In this document: positions 54,483 through 63,841 of the stretch, in pieces
Layout of the letters: each line of letters starts with the position of its first letter
Position numbering within the stretch: the first letter of the stretch is position 1
From: Cupriavidus sp. BIS7
GTDB taxonomy: Bacteria; Pseudomonadota; Gammaproteobacteria; Burkholderiales; Burkholderiaceae
Assembly: GCF_000292345.1 (NCBI RefSeq)
Contig: NZ_ALOU01000069.1
Location: 1 to 64,000 of the forward strand
Direction: 5' to 3'
Length of the DNA: 64,000 nt
Notes under the pieces: model-generated
Told to the model about the DNA's origin: nothing
Databases searched by the model: none
What the model saw: the letters and a program-made list of their open reading frames with translations, nothing else
Program-made: the position numbers and the translations under genes

Positions 54483-54560
54483 TGCTGCCGTGCTGGATCA
54501 AACCGACAGCTTTGCGGCGTTGGCCGTCAAACAACCGGCAGGCTTGCGAAAGTTGTCCGC

Positions 54561-54600
54561 AAACGAAAAAAGCGCACCAGCTGGTGCGCTTTTTTCGTTT
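54561..54600. terminator. Bidirectional terminator between convergent genes
   Basis: A perfect palindrome with its centre between 54580 and 54581: a GCGCACCAG/CTGGTGCGC core flanked by A6 on the left and T6 on the right. Each strand has a stem followed by T. It can end both the aminotransferase (+) and the lytic transglycosylase (-). Confidence 0.9.
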
Positions 54601-54618
54601 GCAGCGTGAATCCGCCGA

Positions 54619-55683
54619 TCAGGCCGACTGTGCCGTATTGCCCGAGGCTTCGAGCTTCTCGTTGCCCTGGTGATGCTCGGCCTGCGTCTTCGCGTCGCCG
54701 GCCGAAGCCCGCTCGGAGTTCGGCAGGCCCAGCAGTGCACGCAGGCGCGCACGCTCAGCCAGCACCTTGGCGCCATAGCCGCCGTCGGTATTGCTCGTGG
54801 AGCCCACGTAGTACTTCAGGCCGCCTTCGAGCGAACCAGCGCGCGCGATGCAGTCCTTCAGAACCAGCGCACCAATCTTGATGTTGGCGTACGGATTCAG
54901 CGCGGCGGACACGCCGCCCACGGCCTCGTACTTGTCCTGGTGGACCTTCGTCATCACCTGCATCAGGCCCTGCGCACCGACGCCGCTTTCGGCATACGGA
55001 TTGAAGCTCGATTCGATGGCAATCACGCCAAGGATCAGCAGCGGATCAATGCCAACCTCGCGGCCGGTCATGTATGCGGCCTTCACGAGCTGGGCAGTCG
55101 CCTGCGTCGCCACGCGGTACTTGCGGGCGATGTATTCAGCCACGGCGGCCTGTTCGCGCGCGGAACCGAGCGCGGACGTGCTGCGCGCGTCGAGCGCCAC
55201 ACGCTGGACCGGAATCTGGGCGGCCAGATGGGCTACCGACGGCACCTTGCCTGCTGCCGTCTGGCTCCACTCGTCCACGCCCGATACGGACGGCAGACCC
55301 GTGGCGCCATGGCCGACGGCGGCCATCAGGCGCGAAGCGGCCACGTCGGCCGACATCGCCGGCACGTTGCTGCTGGCCGGGGCATCGGTCATCGCTGCCT
55401 CGACCAGTACGGCCGGTGCTTCGTTGCCTGCCAGCGCGCCGGCAAGCGACGTCCGCCATTGCTGGCTGACAGTCAGGGTGACCGCTGCGGCCACCGACAA
55501 CACCCCAAGACTGTTCAGGGTGTACTTCAAGGTTGTGCGGCCGCCGCGCAGCAACGCGCGACCTGCCACCGGATGGGCCAGTCGCACTTGCAGTGCACGG
55601 CTCACACCGGGAACCGGCTGTCTGAAGCGGACCTGCAATGCCCGCCCGATGCCGGGAAGATGAAGGGTTTTCCAACCGCTCAT
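54619..55683 (-). CDS. Lytic transglycosylase (SLT domain), membrane anchored
   Basis: A 354-residue peptidoglycan hydrolase. A basic N-terminus and one hydrophobic segment (about 45-65: LGVLSVAAAVTLTVSQQW) act as a signal anchor. The SLT domain lies at about 195-320: the catalytic glutamate is in VIAIESSFNPYAESGVGAQG (near residue 223), and ALNPYANIKIGA follows. ATG 55683 has an excellent ribosome-binding site (GGAGGTAAGT) and is preferred over an ATG four codons upstream. A long structured leader precedes it. Confidence 0.88.
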   Translation of the reverse strand: MSGWKTLHLPGIGRALQVRFRQPVPGVSRALQVRLAHPVAGRALLRGGRTTLKYTLNSLGVLSVAAAVTLTVSQQWRTSLAGALAGNEAPAVLVEAAMTDAPASSNVPAMSADVAASRLMAAVGHGATGLPSVSGVDEWSQTAAGKVPSVAHLAAQIPVQRVALDARSTSALGSAREQAAVAEYIARKYRVATQATAQLVKAAYMTGREVGIDPLLILGVIAIESSFNPYAESGVGAQGLMQVMTKVHQDKYEAVGGVSAALNPYANIKIGALVLKDCIARAGSLEGGLKYYVGSTSNTDGGYGAKVLAERARLRALLGLPNSERASAGDAKTQAEHHQGNEKLEASGNTAQSA

Positions 55684-56330
55684 ACTTACCTCCATCCGCT
55701 GCCCGCTGCGCGCGCCTGACAACTGCGCGTGCCCGATCTCAACGTACTCAAGTAAGGATGCTGCGCCACCTAGCAGGGGTGTCCAGCATCTGTTGGCAGG
55801 CGCTCCCCATGCGCCCAACGAGAAACAGGGTACGAACCTGGGGAGCCGCACCCTGCCACTAAATACTCATCAACGCCCTGGCGTCCCACCAGGGGACCAC
55901 GCATCTGGGCACCTCCCGGGAGCCTCTTGATGGCAGTCGATTGAGTTGTTGTATTTGCAGTTAATTCGTCGTCACCCTATTGACAGAGGATCAGAAGACA
56001 TGCTGCAACGCAACACCTCACAGAGCAGAGCGGATTGTAGGAACGCTTTTATAACCCGTCAAGCATAACGAAACGAAAACATACTACTTTTTGAAATATG
56101 TAACGGCGCCTTTTGCGCGATCCGTGCTGCACCTGCAAACCCCGAATCACAGGCCAGGCCTAGCATTGCGTACCGTTGCCCGATTGGCTGACCTCGCAAA
56201 TTACTTACAATTTCGATTTGCCCGCAGGTACGATTTTTTTGCGCCTTTGAGGCGGCGTGTGTATCGTCACACACATTGGAAACGTCGCGCCGAAGCTTGC
56301 CGCGACGCCGCATCCCGAACCGATTTCACT
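55684..56330. other. 647-base divergent spacer between lytic transglycosylase and ubiD
   Basis: No supported gene. The transglycosylase side holds a structured element (55773-55932) listed separately. Between about 55935 and 56120 the sequence is AT-rich for this genome and is the likely site of divergent promoters. From there to ubiD an in-frame extension of ubiD is open but does not look like the conserved N-terminus. Confidence 0.6.
55773..55932 (-). promoter_or_regulatory. Two-domain structured leader of the lytic transglycosylase gene
   Basis: Domain A: an outer stem GCAGGGGTG (55773-55781) / CACCCTGC (55849-55856) with one bulge, enclosing an 8-bp stem GCTCCCCA (55802-55809) / TGGGGAGC (55839-55846). 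Domain B: a closing stem CATCAA (55868-55873) / TTGATG (55927-55932) enclosing CCCTGG (55876-55881) / CCAGGG (55889-55894) and CTCCCGGGAG (55913-55922). On the minus strand this RNA lies about 90-250 bases before the start codon. It matches no riboswitch class I recognise. Confidence 0.5.
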
Positions 56331-57854
56331 ATGCAATACAAAGACTTGCGCGATTTCATCAGTCAGCTCGAACAGCGCGGCGAGCTGAAACGCGTGGCAA
56401 CGCCGGTATCCCCGAACCTCGAGATGACCGAGATCTGCGACCGGCTGCTGCGCGCGAACGGCCCGGCCGTGCTGTTCCAGCAGCCGCGTAGCGACAGTGG
56501 CGATATATATAAAGTGCCAGTCCTGGCAAATCTGTTCGGGACGACGCAACGTGTGGCGCTGGGCATGGGCGCATCGTCGCTAGAAGATTTGCGCGATATA
56601 GGACGTGTACTTTCCGCGCTCAAGGAACCCGAGCCGCCGCGCGGCCTGCGTGAGGCAGGCAAGCTGTTCACGCTGGCCAAGTCCGTATGGGACATGGCAC
56701 CCAAACGCGTGAGCAGCCCCGCTTGCCAGGAAATCGTCTGGGAAGGCAACGACGTGGACCTCGCTCGCCTGCCGATCCAGACGTGCTGGCCCGGCGATGC
56801 CGCGCCGCTGATCACGTGGGGCCTGGTCGTGACGAAGGGCCCGCACAAGAAACGCCAGAATCTTGGCATCTATCGGCAGCAGGTGATCAGCCGCAACCAG
56901 GTCATCATGCGCTGGCTGGCCCATCGCGGTGGCGCCCTTGATTTCCGCGAGCATGCGCTGGCCAACCCGGGCAAGCCGTTCCCGATCGCCGTGGCGCTTG
57001 GCGCCGACCCCGCCACCATCCTGGGCGCCGTCACCCCGGTACCCGATACGCTTTCCGAGTACCAGTTCGCCGGCCTTCTGCGTGGCAGCCGCACCGCGCT
57101 GGCCGGCTGCATCACGCCCACACTATCCGAGCTTTCGGTACCCGCCTCCGCCGAATTCGTTCTCGAAGGCCACATCCAGCCCGATCCGAACCATCCGTCC
57201 GGCTACCAGCACGCGCTGGAAGGGCCGTATGGCGATCACACCGGCTATTACAACGAGAAGGACTGGTTCCCGGTCTTCACGATCGACCGGATCACCATGC
57301 GGCGTGACCCGATCTATCACTCGACGTACACGGGCAAGCCGCCCGACGAGCCGGCCGTGCTTGGCGTGGCACTGAACGAGGTCTTCGTGCCGCTGTTGCA
57401 GAAGCAGTTTCCGGAGATCACCGACTTCTATCTGCCGCCCGAAGGCTGCAGCTACCGCATGGCGCTGGTCCGCATGAAGAAGCAGTACGCGGGCCATGCC
57501 AAGCGCGTGATGTTCGGCGTCTGGAGCTTCCTGCGGCAGTTCATGTACACGAAGTTCATCGTTGTGGTGGATGACGATATCGACGTGCGCGACTGGAAGG
57601 AAGTGATCTGGGCCATCACCACGCGCGTGGACCCGACCCGCGACACCGTGATGGTGGACAACACGCCGATCGACTACCTCGACTTCGCATCGCCGGTCTC
57701 GGGGCTGGGATCGAAGATGGGCATCGACGCCACCGACAAATGGCCCGGCGAGACCACACGCGAATGGGGCACGCCGATCACCATGGACCCGGCGGTCAAG
57801 GCTCGCGTGGATGAACTGTGGGGCTCACTGTTCGAGGCAGGCACCAGCAAATAG
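56331..57854 (+). CDS. ubiD: UbiD: 4-hydroxy-3-polyprenylbenzoate decarboxylase
   Basis: A prenyl-FMN-dependent decarboxylase of ubiquinone synthesis. The 507-residue length and segments [19 protein letters not shown] (N-terminus) and [20 protein letters not shown] (active-site region) match UbiD. Glu and Arg residues of the ERD-type catalytic set lie in the middle third. The start ATG 56331 (MQYKDL) fits the family; earlier in-frame codons do not. The needed UbiX is not in the window. Confidence 0.95.
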   Translation: MQYKDLRDFISQLEQRGELKRVATPVSPNLEMTEICDRLLRANGPAVLFQQPRSDSGDIYKVPVLANLFGTTQRVALGMGASSLEDLRDIGRVLSALKEPEPPRGLREAGKLFTLAKSVWDMAPKRVSSPACQEIVWEGNDVDLARLPIQTCWPGDAAPLITWGLVVTKGPHKKRQNLGIYRQQVISRNQVIMRWLAHRGGALDFREHALANPGKPFPIAVALGADPATILGAVTPVPDTLSEYQFAGLLRGSRTALAGCITPTLSELSVPASAEFVLEGHIQPDPNHPSGYQHALEGPYGDHTGYYNEKDWFPVFTIDRITMRRDPIYHSTYTGKPPDEPAVLGVALNEVFVPLLQKQFPEITDFYLPPEGCSYRMALVRMKKQYAGHAKRVMFGVWSFLRQFMYTKFIVVVDDDIDVRDWKEVIWAITTRVDPTRDTVMVDNTPIDYLDFASPVSGLGSKMGIDATDKWPGETTREWGTPITMDPAVKARVDELWGSLFEAGTSK

Positions 57855-57935
57855 CGCGATTGCCCGCTATCATCGGCAATCCACACGACAACAACCACGC
57901 TAATGGCCCGCGCAGACGGGCTGCGGAGGAGACAG

Positions 57936-59945
57936 ATGACCGTTGCAACGGAGGCTGGGAAGCCACTGTGGACGCCGTCGGCCGCGTTCGCCGAAGGTAG
58001 CCGCCTGGCTGCGTACATGGCATGGCTGCGCCGCGAGCGCGGCCTTGACTTCAAGGACTACGCCAGCCTCTGGCAATGGTCGGTCACCGATATCGAAGCG
58101 TTCTGGCAGACCATCGTCGATTACTTCGACGTGCGCTTCGACACCCCTGCGCAGCGCGTGCTCGATCGCCGCACCATGCCGGGAGCGCGCTGGTTTGAAG
58201 GCGCCACGCTCAACTACGTCCAGCAGGTATTTCGCCACGCAGGCACGGGCGTTGCACGCCAACGCGCGGCCATTCGCCATGCAGGCGAAGCGCAACCGCT
58301 GGCCGATATCAGCTGGGACACGCTGGAAGCGCAGGTTGCGTCCGTCGCTCATGCCCTGCGGCAAATGGGCGTTACGCGCGGCGACCGCGTGGCTGGTTAC
58401 CTGCCCAATGTGCCGGCGACGATCGTCGCGTTCCTGGCCACCGCCAGCGTGGGCGCAATCTGGTCCGGCTGCGCGCCCGACATGGGCCAGGTGGCGGTGA
58501 TTGACCGCTTCCGGCAGATCGAGCCGAAGGTGCTGATCGCCGTCGATGGCTACCGCTATGGCGGCAAGACGTACGATCGGGCACCTGTGATCGCAGATCT
58601 CGTCGCCGCGCTGCCGTCGCTGACCGATCTTTTGATCGTGCCGTCGATAGGCAGTGACATCACTGTCGAGCCGCGCGTGCGCCGCCATGCCTGGGCCGAC
58701 GCGCTGGCGCACGACGTGCCACTGCAGATCACTGCGGTGTCGTTCGATCATCCGTTGTGGATCGTCTACTCGTCCGGCACCACGGGCATGCCCAAGCCGA
58801 TCGTGCACGGTCACGGCGGCGTCGTGATCGAACAGATCAAGCTGATGGCGCTCCATAACAACCTCGGCCCCGACGATGTGTTCCACTGGTACAGCAGCAG
58901 CGGCTGGATCATGTGGAACGCACAGGTGGCGGGATTGATGCTCGGCGCGACCATCGCGCTCTACGACGGCAACCCCGCCTGGCCCGACGCCGGCGTGTTG
59001 TGGCGCTTTGTCGATGAAGCACGCGTGACGATGTTCGGCGCGGGCGCAGCGTTCTTCACCAACTGCATGAAGGCTGGCGTCGAGCCTGCGAAAATCGCCG
59101 ATGTCTCGCGCCTGCGTGGGCTCGGCTCCACGGGATCGCCATTGCCGGAGGAAGCGTACGACTGGGTCTACCGACATGTGCGTTCGGACATCTGGCTGGT
59201 GCCGATGTCAGGCGGCACCGACTTTGCCGGATCGTTCGTGGCCGGATGCCCGCTGCTGCCCGTCTACGCGGGCGAGATGCAGTGCCGCTGCCTGGGTGCA
59301 AAGGTGGAAGCGTTCGATGACCATGGCCGCGCGATGATCGACGAGGTGGGCGAACTGGTCTGTACCGAGCCGATGCCTTCGATGCCGCTGTTCCTGTGGG
59401 GCGACGCTGACGGCAAACGCTACCGAGACAGCTATTTCGACACCTACCCGAACGCGTGGCGCCACGGCGACTGGATCCGCATCACACCGCGCGGCGGCGC
59501 CATCATCTATGGCCGCTCGGATGCGACGATCAACCGGTATGGCATCCGCATGGGCACGAGCGAGTTGTATCGCGTAGTCGAAGAGCTGCCCGAAGTGCTC
59601 GACAGCATGGTGGTCGATCTCGAATACCTGGGCCGCGAATCTTACATGCCGCTGTTCGTGGTGCTGCGCGAAGGGGTGACCCTTGACGATGCGCTGCGCG
59701 AGACACTGCGCGCCCGGATTCGCACGGCGCTGTCGTCGCGCCATGTGCCGAACGAGATCCTGCAGGTGCACGGCGTGCCGCGCACGCTGTCAGGCAAGAA
59801 GATGGAAGTGCCGATCAAGAAGCTGCTGCTTGGCCACGCGCCGGAGAAGATCGCCAATCGCGACGCAATGGCGAACCCCGAGTGCCTGGACTGGTACTTC
59901 GCTTACGCGGCCGACTATCTCTCTCGCACGACGCAGGCGGCCTAA
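57936..59945 (+). CDS. aacS: Acetoacetyl-CoA synthetase
   Basis: Activates acetoacetate with CoA and ATP. The 669-residue protein has the AMP-binding motif IVYSSGTTGMPKPIVHGHGG (near 283) and the HWYSSSGWIMWNAQVAGL segment typical of acetoacetyl-CoA synthetase rather than acetyl-CoA synthetase. The C-terminal SGKKMEVPIKKLL has the catalytic lysine. ATG 57936 has GGAGGAG upstream. It is 80 bases after ubiD, and its stop overlaps the stop of the convergent GST gene. It fits PHB/ketone-body use with phaZ nearby. Confidence 0.93.
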   Translation: MTVATEAGKPLWTPSAAFAEGSRLAAYMAWLRRERGLDFKDYASLWQWSVTDIEAFWQTIVDYFDVRFDTPAQRVLDRRTMPGARWFEGATLNYVQQVFRHAGTGVARQRAAIRHAGEAQPLADISWDTLEAQVASVAHALRQMGVTRGDRVAGYLPNVPATIVAFLATASVGAIWSGCAPDMGQVAVIDRFRQIEPKVLIAVDGYRYGGKTYDRAPVIADLVAALPSLTDLLIVPSIGSDITVEPRVRRHAWADALAHDVPLQITAVSFDHPLWIVYSSGTTGMPKPIVHGHGGVVIEQIKLMALHNNLGPDDVFHWYSSSGWIMWNAQVAGLMLGATIALYDGNPAWPDAGVLWRFVDEARVTMFGAGAAFFTNCMKAGVEPAKIADVSRLRGLGSTGSPLPEEAYDWVYRHVRSDIWLVPMSGGTDFAGSFVAGCPLLPVYAGEMQCRCLGAKVEAFDDHGRAMIDEVGELVCTEPMPSMPLFLWGDADGKRYRDSYFDTYPNAWRHGDWIRITPRGGAIIYGRSDATINRYGIRMGTSELYRVVEELPEVLDSMVVDLEYLGRESYMPLFVVLREGVTLDDALRETLRARIRTALSSRHVPNEILQVHGVPRTLSGKKMEVPIKKLLLGHAPEKIANRDAMANPECLDWYFAYAADYLSRTTQAA

Positions 59946-60598
59946 AACTCGACATCGAGTTCGGTGATCTCGTCGGGTTCCTCACGCGCGGCACTAATCC
60001 ATTCCTGCATCTCGGGCATGGCCAGTATCGTCTTGCAGAACTCGACGAGCGGCGCCTCCAGTTTCACGCCATACGTTACGAAGCGCGTGACAACGGGCGC
60101 GTACATCGCGTCAGCCATGGTGCGATGCTTGCCGAACAGATACGGGCCGCCGTAGCGCTGCAGGCACTCGGTCCAGATCTCGGTGATGCGGTCGATATCC
60201 GCCTGCGCACGCGACCAGACTTTCAGGCCCGGGAAATGCCCCTTGAGATTCATCGGCAGCGCTGCGCGCATCGCGGCAAAGCCGGAATGCATCTCTCCGC
60301 AGATCGCCCGGCAATACGCGCGTGCCACCAGATCGTCGGGCAGCAGCTTCGCCTTTGGCCGGATTTCATTGAGGTACTCGGCAATCGCCAGGGTGTCCCA
60401 AACGGTGACACCCTGATGGCGCAGACACGGCACCAGGATCGATGGCGACAGCAACAGGATTTCTGCACGCGCCGCAGGATCATCCGGCGGCACCAGCACC
60501 TCCTCGAATTCGAGCCCGGCAAAGCGGGCCAGCAGCCATCCACGCAGTGACCAGGACGAATATGTCTTGCTGCTGATCGTCAGCGTTGTCTTCGACAT
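59942..60598 (-). CDS. Glutathione S-transferase family protein
   Basis: A 218-residue GST. The N-terminal thioredoxin-like half has the ISSKTYSSWSLRGWLL segment, with Ser or Tyr as the likely thiol-activating residue, and SPSILVPCLRHQG before the helical C-terminal half. The start at 60598 has GAGGAGG upstream. The stop overlaps that of aacS (CTAA). It is divergent from phaZ. Physiological substrate unknown. Confidence 0.87.
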   Translation of the reverse strand: MSKTTLTISSKTYSSWSLRGWLLARFAGLEFEEVLVPPDDPAARAEILLLSPSILVPCLRHQGVTVWDTLAIAEYLNEIRPKAKLLPDDLVARAYCRAICGEMHSGFAAMRAALPMNLKGHFPGLKVWSRAQADIDRITEIWTECLQRYGGPYLFGKHRTMADAMYAPVVTRFVTYGVKLEAPLVEFCKTILAMPEMQEWISAAREEPDEITELDVEF

Positions 60599-60869
60599 CG
60601 TGCCTCCTCTGCCCCCGGGGCATTGTGCGATGTTCGCTAAGCAGTATCGGCGGCGCACGCGCGTTCCGCCAGTACGCACCCGCGCGGTGCGCTGCGGCGG
60701 GGACGAGCACCAGTGCGACGCCGCGCATCCCCACGTCAAAGCGCCGGCGGGCAGCGTTGCCCACTTTACGTGCCCTCGCGCACGAAATTTGCAAGCCGCG
60801 TGCCAACATGGGTACCGATGGCATATATATTGCGGCAATGGGGCTCGACGAAAGTGGGGGGACCGAGCC

Positions 60870-62102
60870 ATGCTCTACCAGGCTTACCAGACCTATGCGG
60901 ACATGATGCAGCCGGCATGCTCGCTGGCCGACATCATCGCCACGCTGATCGCGGGCTATCGCCGTGCCGACGATAGCGAGTCGCTGCGCTCGTTGCGCGC
61001 CGGCTGCGAGGTGCTGGCGCTCGCTCGGCTGACCCACTACCGCCCGCCATTCAGCATCGAGCACGTCAAGGTGAATGGTCACGGCGACGACGTTCCCGTG
61101 ATCGAGGAAGTCGTCACACGTACACCATTCTGCACGTTGCTTCGCTTTCGCCGTGAAGGGGCGGCGCAGCAGCCACGTGTGCTGCTGGTAGCACCCATGT
61201 CCGGCCACTTCGCCACGCTGCTACGTGGCACCGTGGAGACGATGCTCCGCGACCATGACGTCTACATTACCGATTGGCACAACCCGCGCGACGTTCCACT
61301 GGCTTGTGGCCGCTTTGGCTTCGATGAATTCGTGCAGCATCTGATCGCTTTCCTGCACGCGTTGGGCGGCAACACGCATGTTGTGGCCGTGTGCCAGCCG
61401 ACAGTGGCAGCATTGGCCGCCGTTGCGCTGATGGCCGAGGACGGCGACCCCGCACAACCGCCGAGCCTGACGCTGATGGCTGGTCCGATCGATGCGCGCG
61501 TGAACCCGACCAGGGTCAATGAACTGGCCACTAGCCGCCCGATCGAGTGGTTCGAGAGCACCCTGATCGGTTACGTGCCGTGGCGCTTCCCGGGCGCGAT
61601 GCGGCGCGTGTATCCAGGCTTCCTGCAACTGCTGGCGTTCATGAGCATGAATCGGGAGCGCCACGAGCAGGCGCTGCGCGACCTGTATGACCTGCGCATG
61701 CGCGGCGAACACGCGAAAGCCGACGAGATCCAGTCCTTCTACAACGAGTACTTTGCGACGATGGACCTGACGGCCGAGTTCTATCTCGAAACCGTCAGCC
61801 TGGTGTTCCAGCGGTTCCTGCTTGCGCAGAAACTGCTGGACGTTGCGGGGCGCCGCGTGTCGACGGATGCGATCCGCCGCACCGCGCTGCTGACCGTGGA
61901 AGGCGAGCGTGACGATATCTGCGCCATCGGCCAGACCATGGCCGCGCAGGACCTGTGCGCAAGCCTGCGCCCGTACATGCGCATGCATCACATCCAGACC
62001 GGCGTGGGCCACTACGGCGTGTTCAACGGCAAGCGCTGGGAAGGCCAGGTCTACCCGCTGCTGCGGGAGACCATCCACATGAGCGACGAGATGTTCGGCT
62101 GA
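60870..62102 (+). CDS. phaZ: Intracellular polyhydroxybutyrate depolymerase
   Basis: Breaks down stored PHB granules. The 410-residue protein belongs to the PhaZ family of short-chain intracellular depolymerases, in which the nucleophile is cysteine: the segment HVVAVCQPTVAALA places it at residue 175. The C-terminal MHHIQTGVGHYGVFNGKRW carries the expected histidine. Start ATG 60870 (MLYQAYQTYADMM). The gene faces away from the GST. With aacS it forms a storage-carbon mobilisation pair. A hairpin at 62129-62156 follows it. Confidence 0.93.
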   Translation: MLYQAYQTYADMMQPACSLADIIATLIAGYRRADDSESLRSLRAGCEVLALARLTHYRPPFSIEHVKVNGHGDDVPVIEEVVTRTPFCTLLRFRREGAAQQPRVLLVAPMSGHFATLLRGTVETMLRDHDVYITDWHNPRDVPLACGRFGFDEFVQHLIAFLHALGGNTHVVAVCQPTVAALAAVALMAEDGDPAQPPSLTLMAGPIDARVNPTRVNELATSRPIEWFESTLIGYVPWRFPGAMRRVYPGFLQLLAFMSMNRERHEQALRDLYDLRMRGEHAKADEIQSFYNEYFATMDLTAEFYLETVSLVFQRFLLAQKLLDVAGRRVSTDAIRRTALLTVEGERDDICAIGQTMAAQDLCASLRPYMRMHHIQTGVGHYGVFNGKRWEGQVYPLLRETIHMSDEMFG

Positions 62103-62200
62103 GCCTGGAGGAGGCCGTCGCTGCGCTAATGCCGTGCCGCCACAAGGCGGTGGCATGCGCTAACCTTCCGTTTCCCGGACTTTCCGCAGACCGCGCGACG

Positions 62201-63094
62201 ATGACATCAACGCAGCAATACCAGGGACAGGACCTCCTCCGGATTGGAGACGCAGATTGCTACCTGTTGCTCGCCCCCGAGCACGGCGGCCGGCTTGTAC
62301 GGTGGGTCCATCACGGCCAGGACATCCTGTTCTGGCCGGATGATGCCGACTGGTCCCGCGTGGCCAAGGTACGCGGCGGCAATCCGCTGCTGTTTCCGTT
62401 TATCGGACGTCACTTCGTCGACGGTGAAGCGGGAAAATGGCGCAGCCGCGACGGGACGGTTCACGCACTGCCCCAGCATGGCTTTGCGCGCGACTTGCCA
62501 TTTGAGGTCGTGGAAGCCTCGGAATCCGCCGTGAGCCTGCAACTGGCATCGTCCGACGCCACCCGGCCAGGCTATCCCTACAGTTTCGATTTCACCGTGA
62601 CCTACCGGCTGCTCACCGACGGGCTTGAAGCCACGCTTGCCACGCGCAATACGGGCGACCAGCCGCTGCCCTATTACGCGGGCCACCACTTCTACTTCGA
62701 CCTTCCCCATGCGCTGCGCGCGGAAAGCCGCTTGTCGATGCCGCCCTCGGTACGCGTTCGCCAGAATGGCGACGGCAGCCTGAACACCCCCGAAACCGGC
62801 GATGGGACGTACACCGTTGACGATCCGCGCTTGCAGGACACATTTCACGTCCTCCGCGCCGCCGGGCCCGTACGCCTTGCAATGCCGTCCCGCACGATCG
62901 AGATCGGGTTAAACGACGCCGACACGACGCCATGGTACGCAGTCACCACATGGACAGAGCGCGACGATTCCGATTTCTATTGCGTGGAACCGTGGCTGGG
63001 CCTGCCGAATGCCATCGGCCACGGGCAAGGATTGCGCTGGCTGGACGCTGGCGCCGAAGAGCGTGCGACCTGCAGGTTGCTGGTGAAGCCCTGA
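62201..63094 (+). CDS. Aldose 1-epimerase (mutarotase) family protein
   Basis: A 297-residue beta-sandwich protein of the galactose mutarotase / YihR-like family. The catalytic histidine pair is likely in LPQHGFARD (about 88-96) and AGHHFYFDLP (about 165-174). Substrate is unknown; many such proteins act on hexose-6-phosphates or other sugars. ATG 62201 (MTSTQQY) is used because the domain starts near residue 10. It follows phaZ by 98 bases on the same strand. Confidence 0.85.
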   Translation: MTSTQQYQGQDLLRIGDADCYLLLAPEHGGRLVRWVHHGQDILFWPDDADWSRVAKVRGGNPLLFPFIGRHFVDGEAGKWRSRDGTVHALPQHGFARDLPFEVVEASESAVSLQLASSDATRPGYPYSFDFTVTYRLLTDGLEATLATRNTGDQPLPYYAGHHFYFDLPHALRAESRLSMPPSVRVRQNGDGSLNTPETGDGTYTVDDPRLQDTFHVLRAAGPVRLAMPSRTIEIGLNDADTTPWYAVTTWTERDDSDFYCVEPWLGLPNAIGHGQGLRWLDAGAEERATCRLLVKP

Positions 63095-63126
63095 GCCGTT
63101 CGCAAAGCGCCGGGAGCGTGCGCAGG

Positions 63127-63597
63127 CTATCGAAGCAGATGCTCGAAATCGAGCCCGCCGAGCAGCACGGTGGGATCGGCCTGCGTGCGCGAACTGAAGT
63201 CGACCTGCCGCGCCTCCTGCCACGCATCGAGCTTGCCGGGCAAGGCATCGAGATACTCGGCGAACCTCAGATCGCCACCCGTTGCGAACAGCCGGTCCAC
63301 CTCATAGCTGTCCCACGACAGCGTGATATCGATTGGATGGGCATAGCGGCCGCCTCCAGCACGCGCCACCGCCCAAATGCGCAGACGAGCCGGCTGGTCG
63401 GGTGACGCCGATGGCAGGACGTCGGTTTGCAGCGTCCCACGGGAAAGCGCTTGCACCCGTTCGGCGATACGGGGCAGCAGTTCGGTGTTGAAACGGTGGG
63501 CAGGTATCGGGTGCACGGGGGGGCGCTGGTTGTGTCGGAAGCGGATATTGTGCGCCGGGTTGGGCCACGAAGTCAGTGGGACAAGGCGAATGGGCAA
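63127..63597 (-). CDS. Hypothetical protein
   Basis: A 156-residue protein that I do not recognise. It has no signal peptide or membrane helix. The middle contains ARLRIWAVARAGGGRYAHPID, and the C-terminus is LDFEHLLR. Amino-acid and codon use look like the neighbours. It is convergent with the aldose epimerase. It could be a conserved small cytoplasmic protein of this genus; the start is uncertain, since in-frame codons inside the first 40 residues would also work. Confidence 0.5.
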   Translation of the reverse strand: MPIRLVPLTSWPNPAHNIRFRHNQRPPVHPIPAHRFNTELLPRIAERVQALSRGTLQTDVLPSASPDQPARLRIWAVARAGGGRYAHPIDITLSWDSYEVDRLFATGGDLRFAEYLDALPGKLDAWQEARQVDFSSRTQADPTVLLGGLDFEHLLR

Positions 63598-63652
63598 ACG
63601 TGGCGATGATCAAGGCGACGCCACCCTTGTATGCAGCGAAAGCATCACATGC

Positions 63653-63682
63653 TTGCACCAACTGCGGATTCCCGCATAGAAT
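63653..63682 (+). promoter_or_regulatory. Promoter of tRNA-Gly
   Basis: TTGCAC (-35, 63653-63658) and TAGAAT (-10, 63677-63682) are separated by 18 bases, and the -10 ends ten bases before the mature tRNA 5' end. Confidence 0.7.
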
Positions 63683-63691
63683 TGCCGGTTC

Positions 63692-63766
63692 GCGGGCGTC
63701 GTATAATGGCTATTACCTTAGCTTCCCAAGCTAAAGACGTGGGTTCGATTCCCATCGCCCGCTCCA
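63692..63766 (+). tRNA. tRNA-Gly (anticodon CCC)
   Basis: Acceptor stem GCGGGCG pairs with CGCCCGC. The anticodon loop CTTCCCAAG carries anticodon CCC. The T-loop is TTCGATT, and the CCA end is encoded, 75 bases in all. It has a promoter upstream and a terminator-like hairpin downstream. Confidence 0.96.
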
Positions 63767-63778
63767 CTCTCACTACAC

Positions 63779-63836
63779 AAGCCGCCTCTGGCACCCGGTC
63801 AACGCGATGATCGGCAGTCCGCCCGGCGGCTTTTTG
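63779..63836 (+). terminator. Terminator after tRNA-Gly
   Basis: AAGCCGCC at 63779-63786 pairs with GGCGGCTT at 63825-63832, followed by TTTTGTT. The enclosed loop is long (about 38 bases) and may fold further. It lies 12 bases after the tRNA and just before trmB. Confidence 0.65.
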
Positions 63837-63841
63837 TTGCC

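Noticed and set aside
56091-56330. N-terminal extension of ubiD by 80 codons.
   Set aside because: UbiD proteins begin at the MQYKDLRDF-type segment; the extension is of unlike composition and lies in the promoter-containing spacer.
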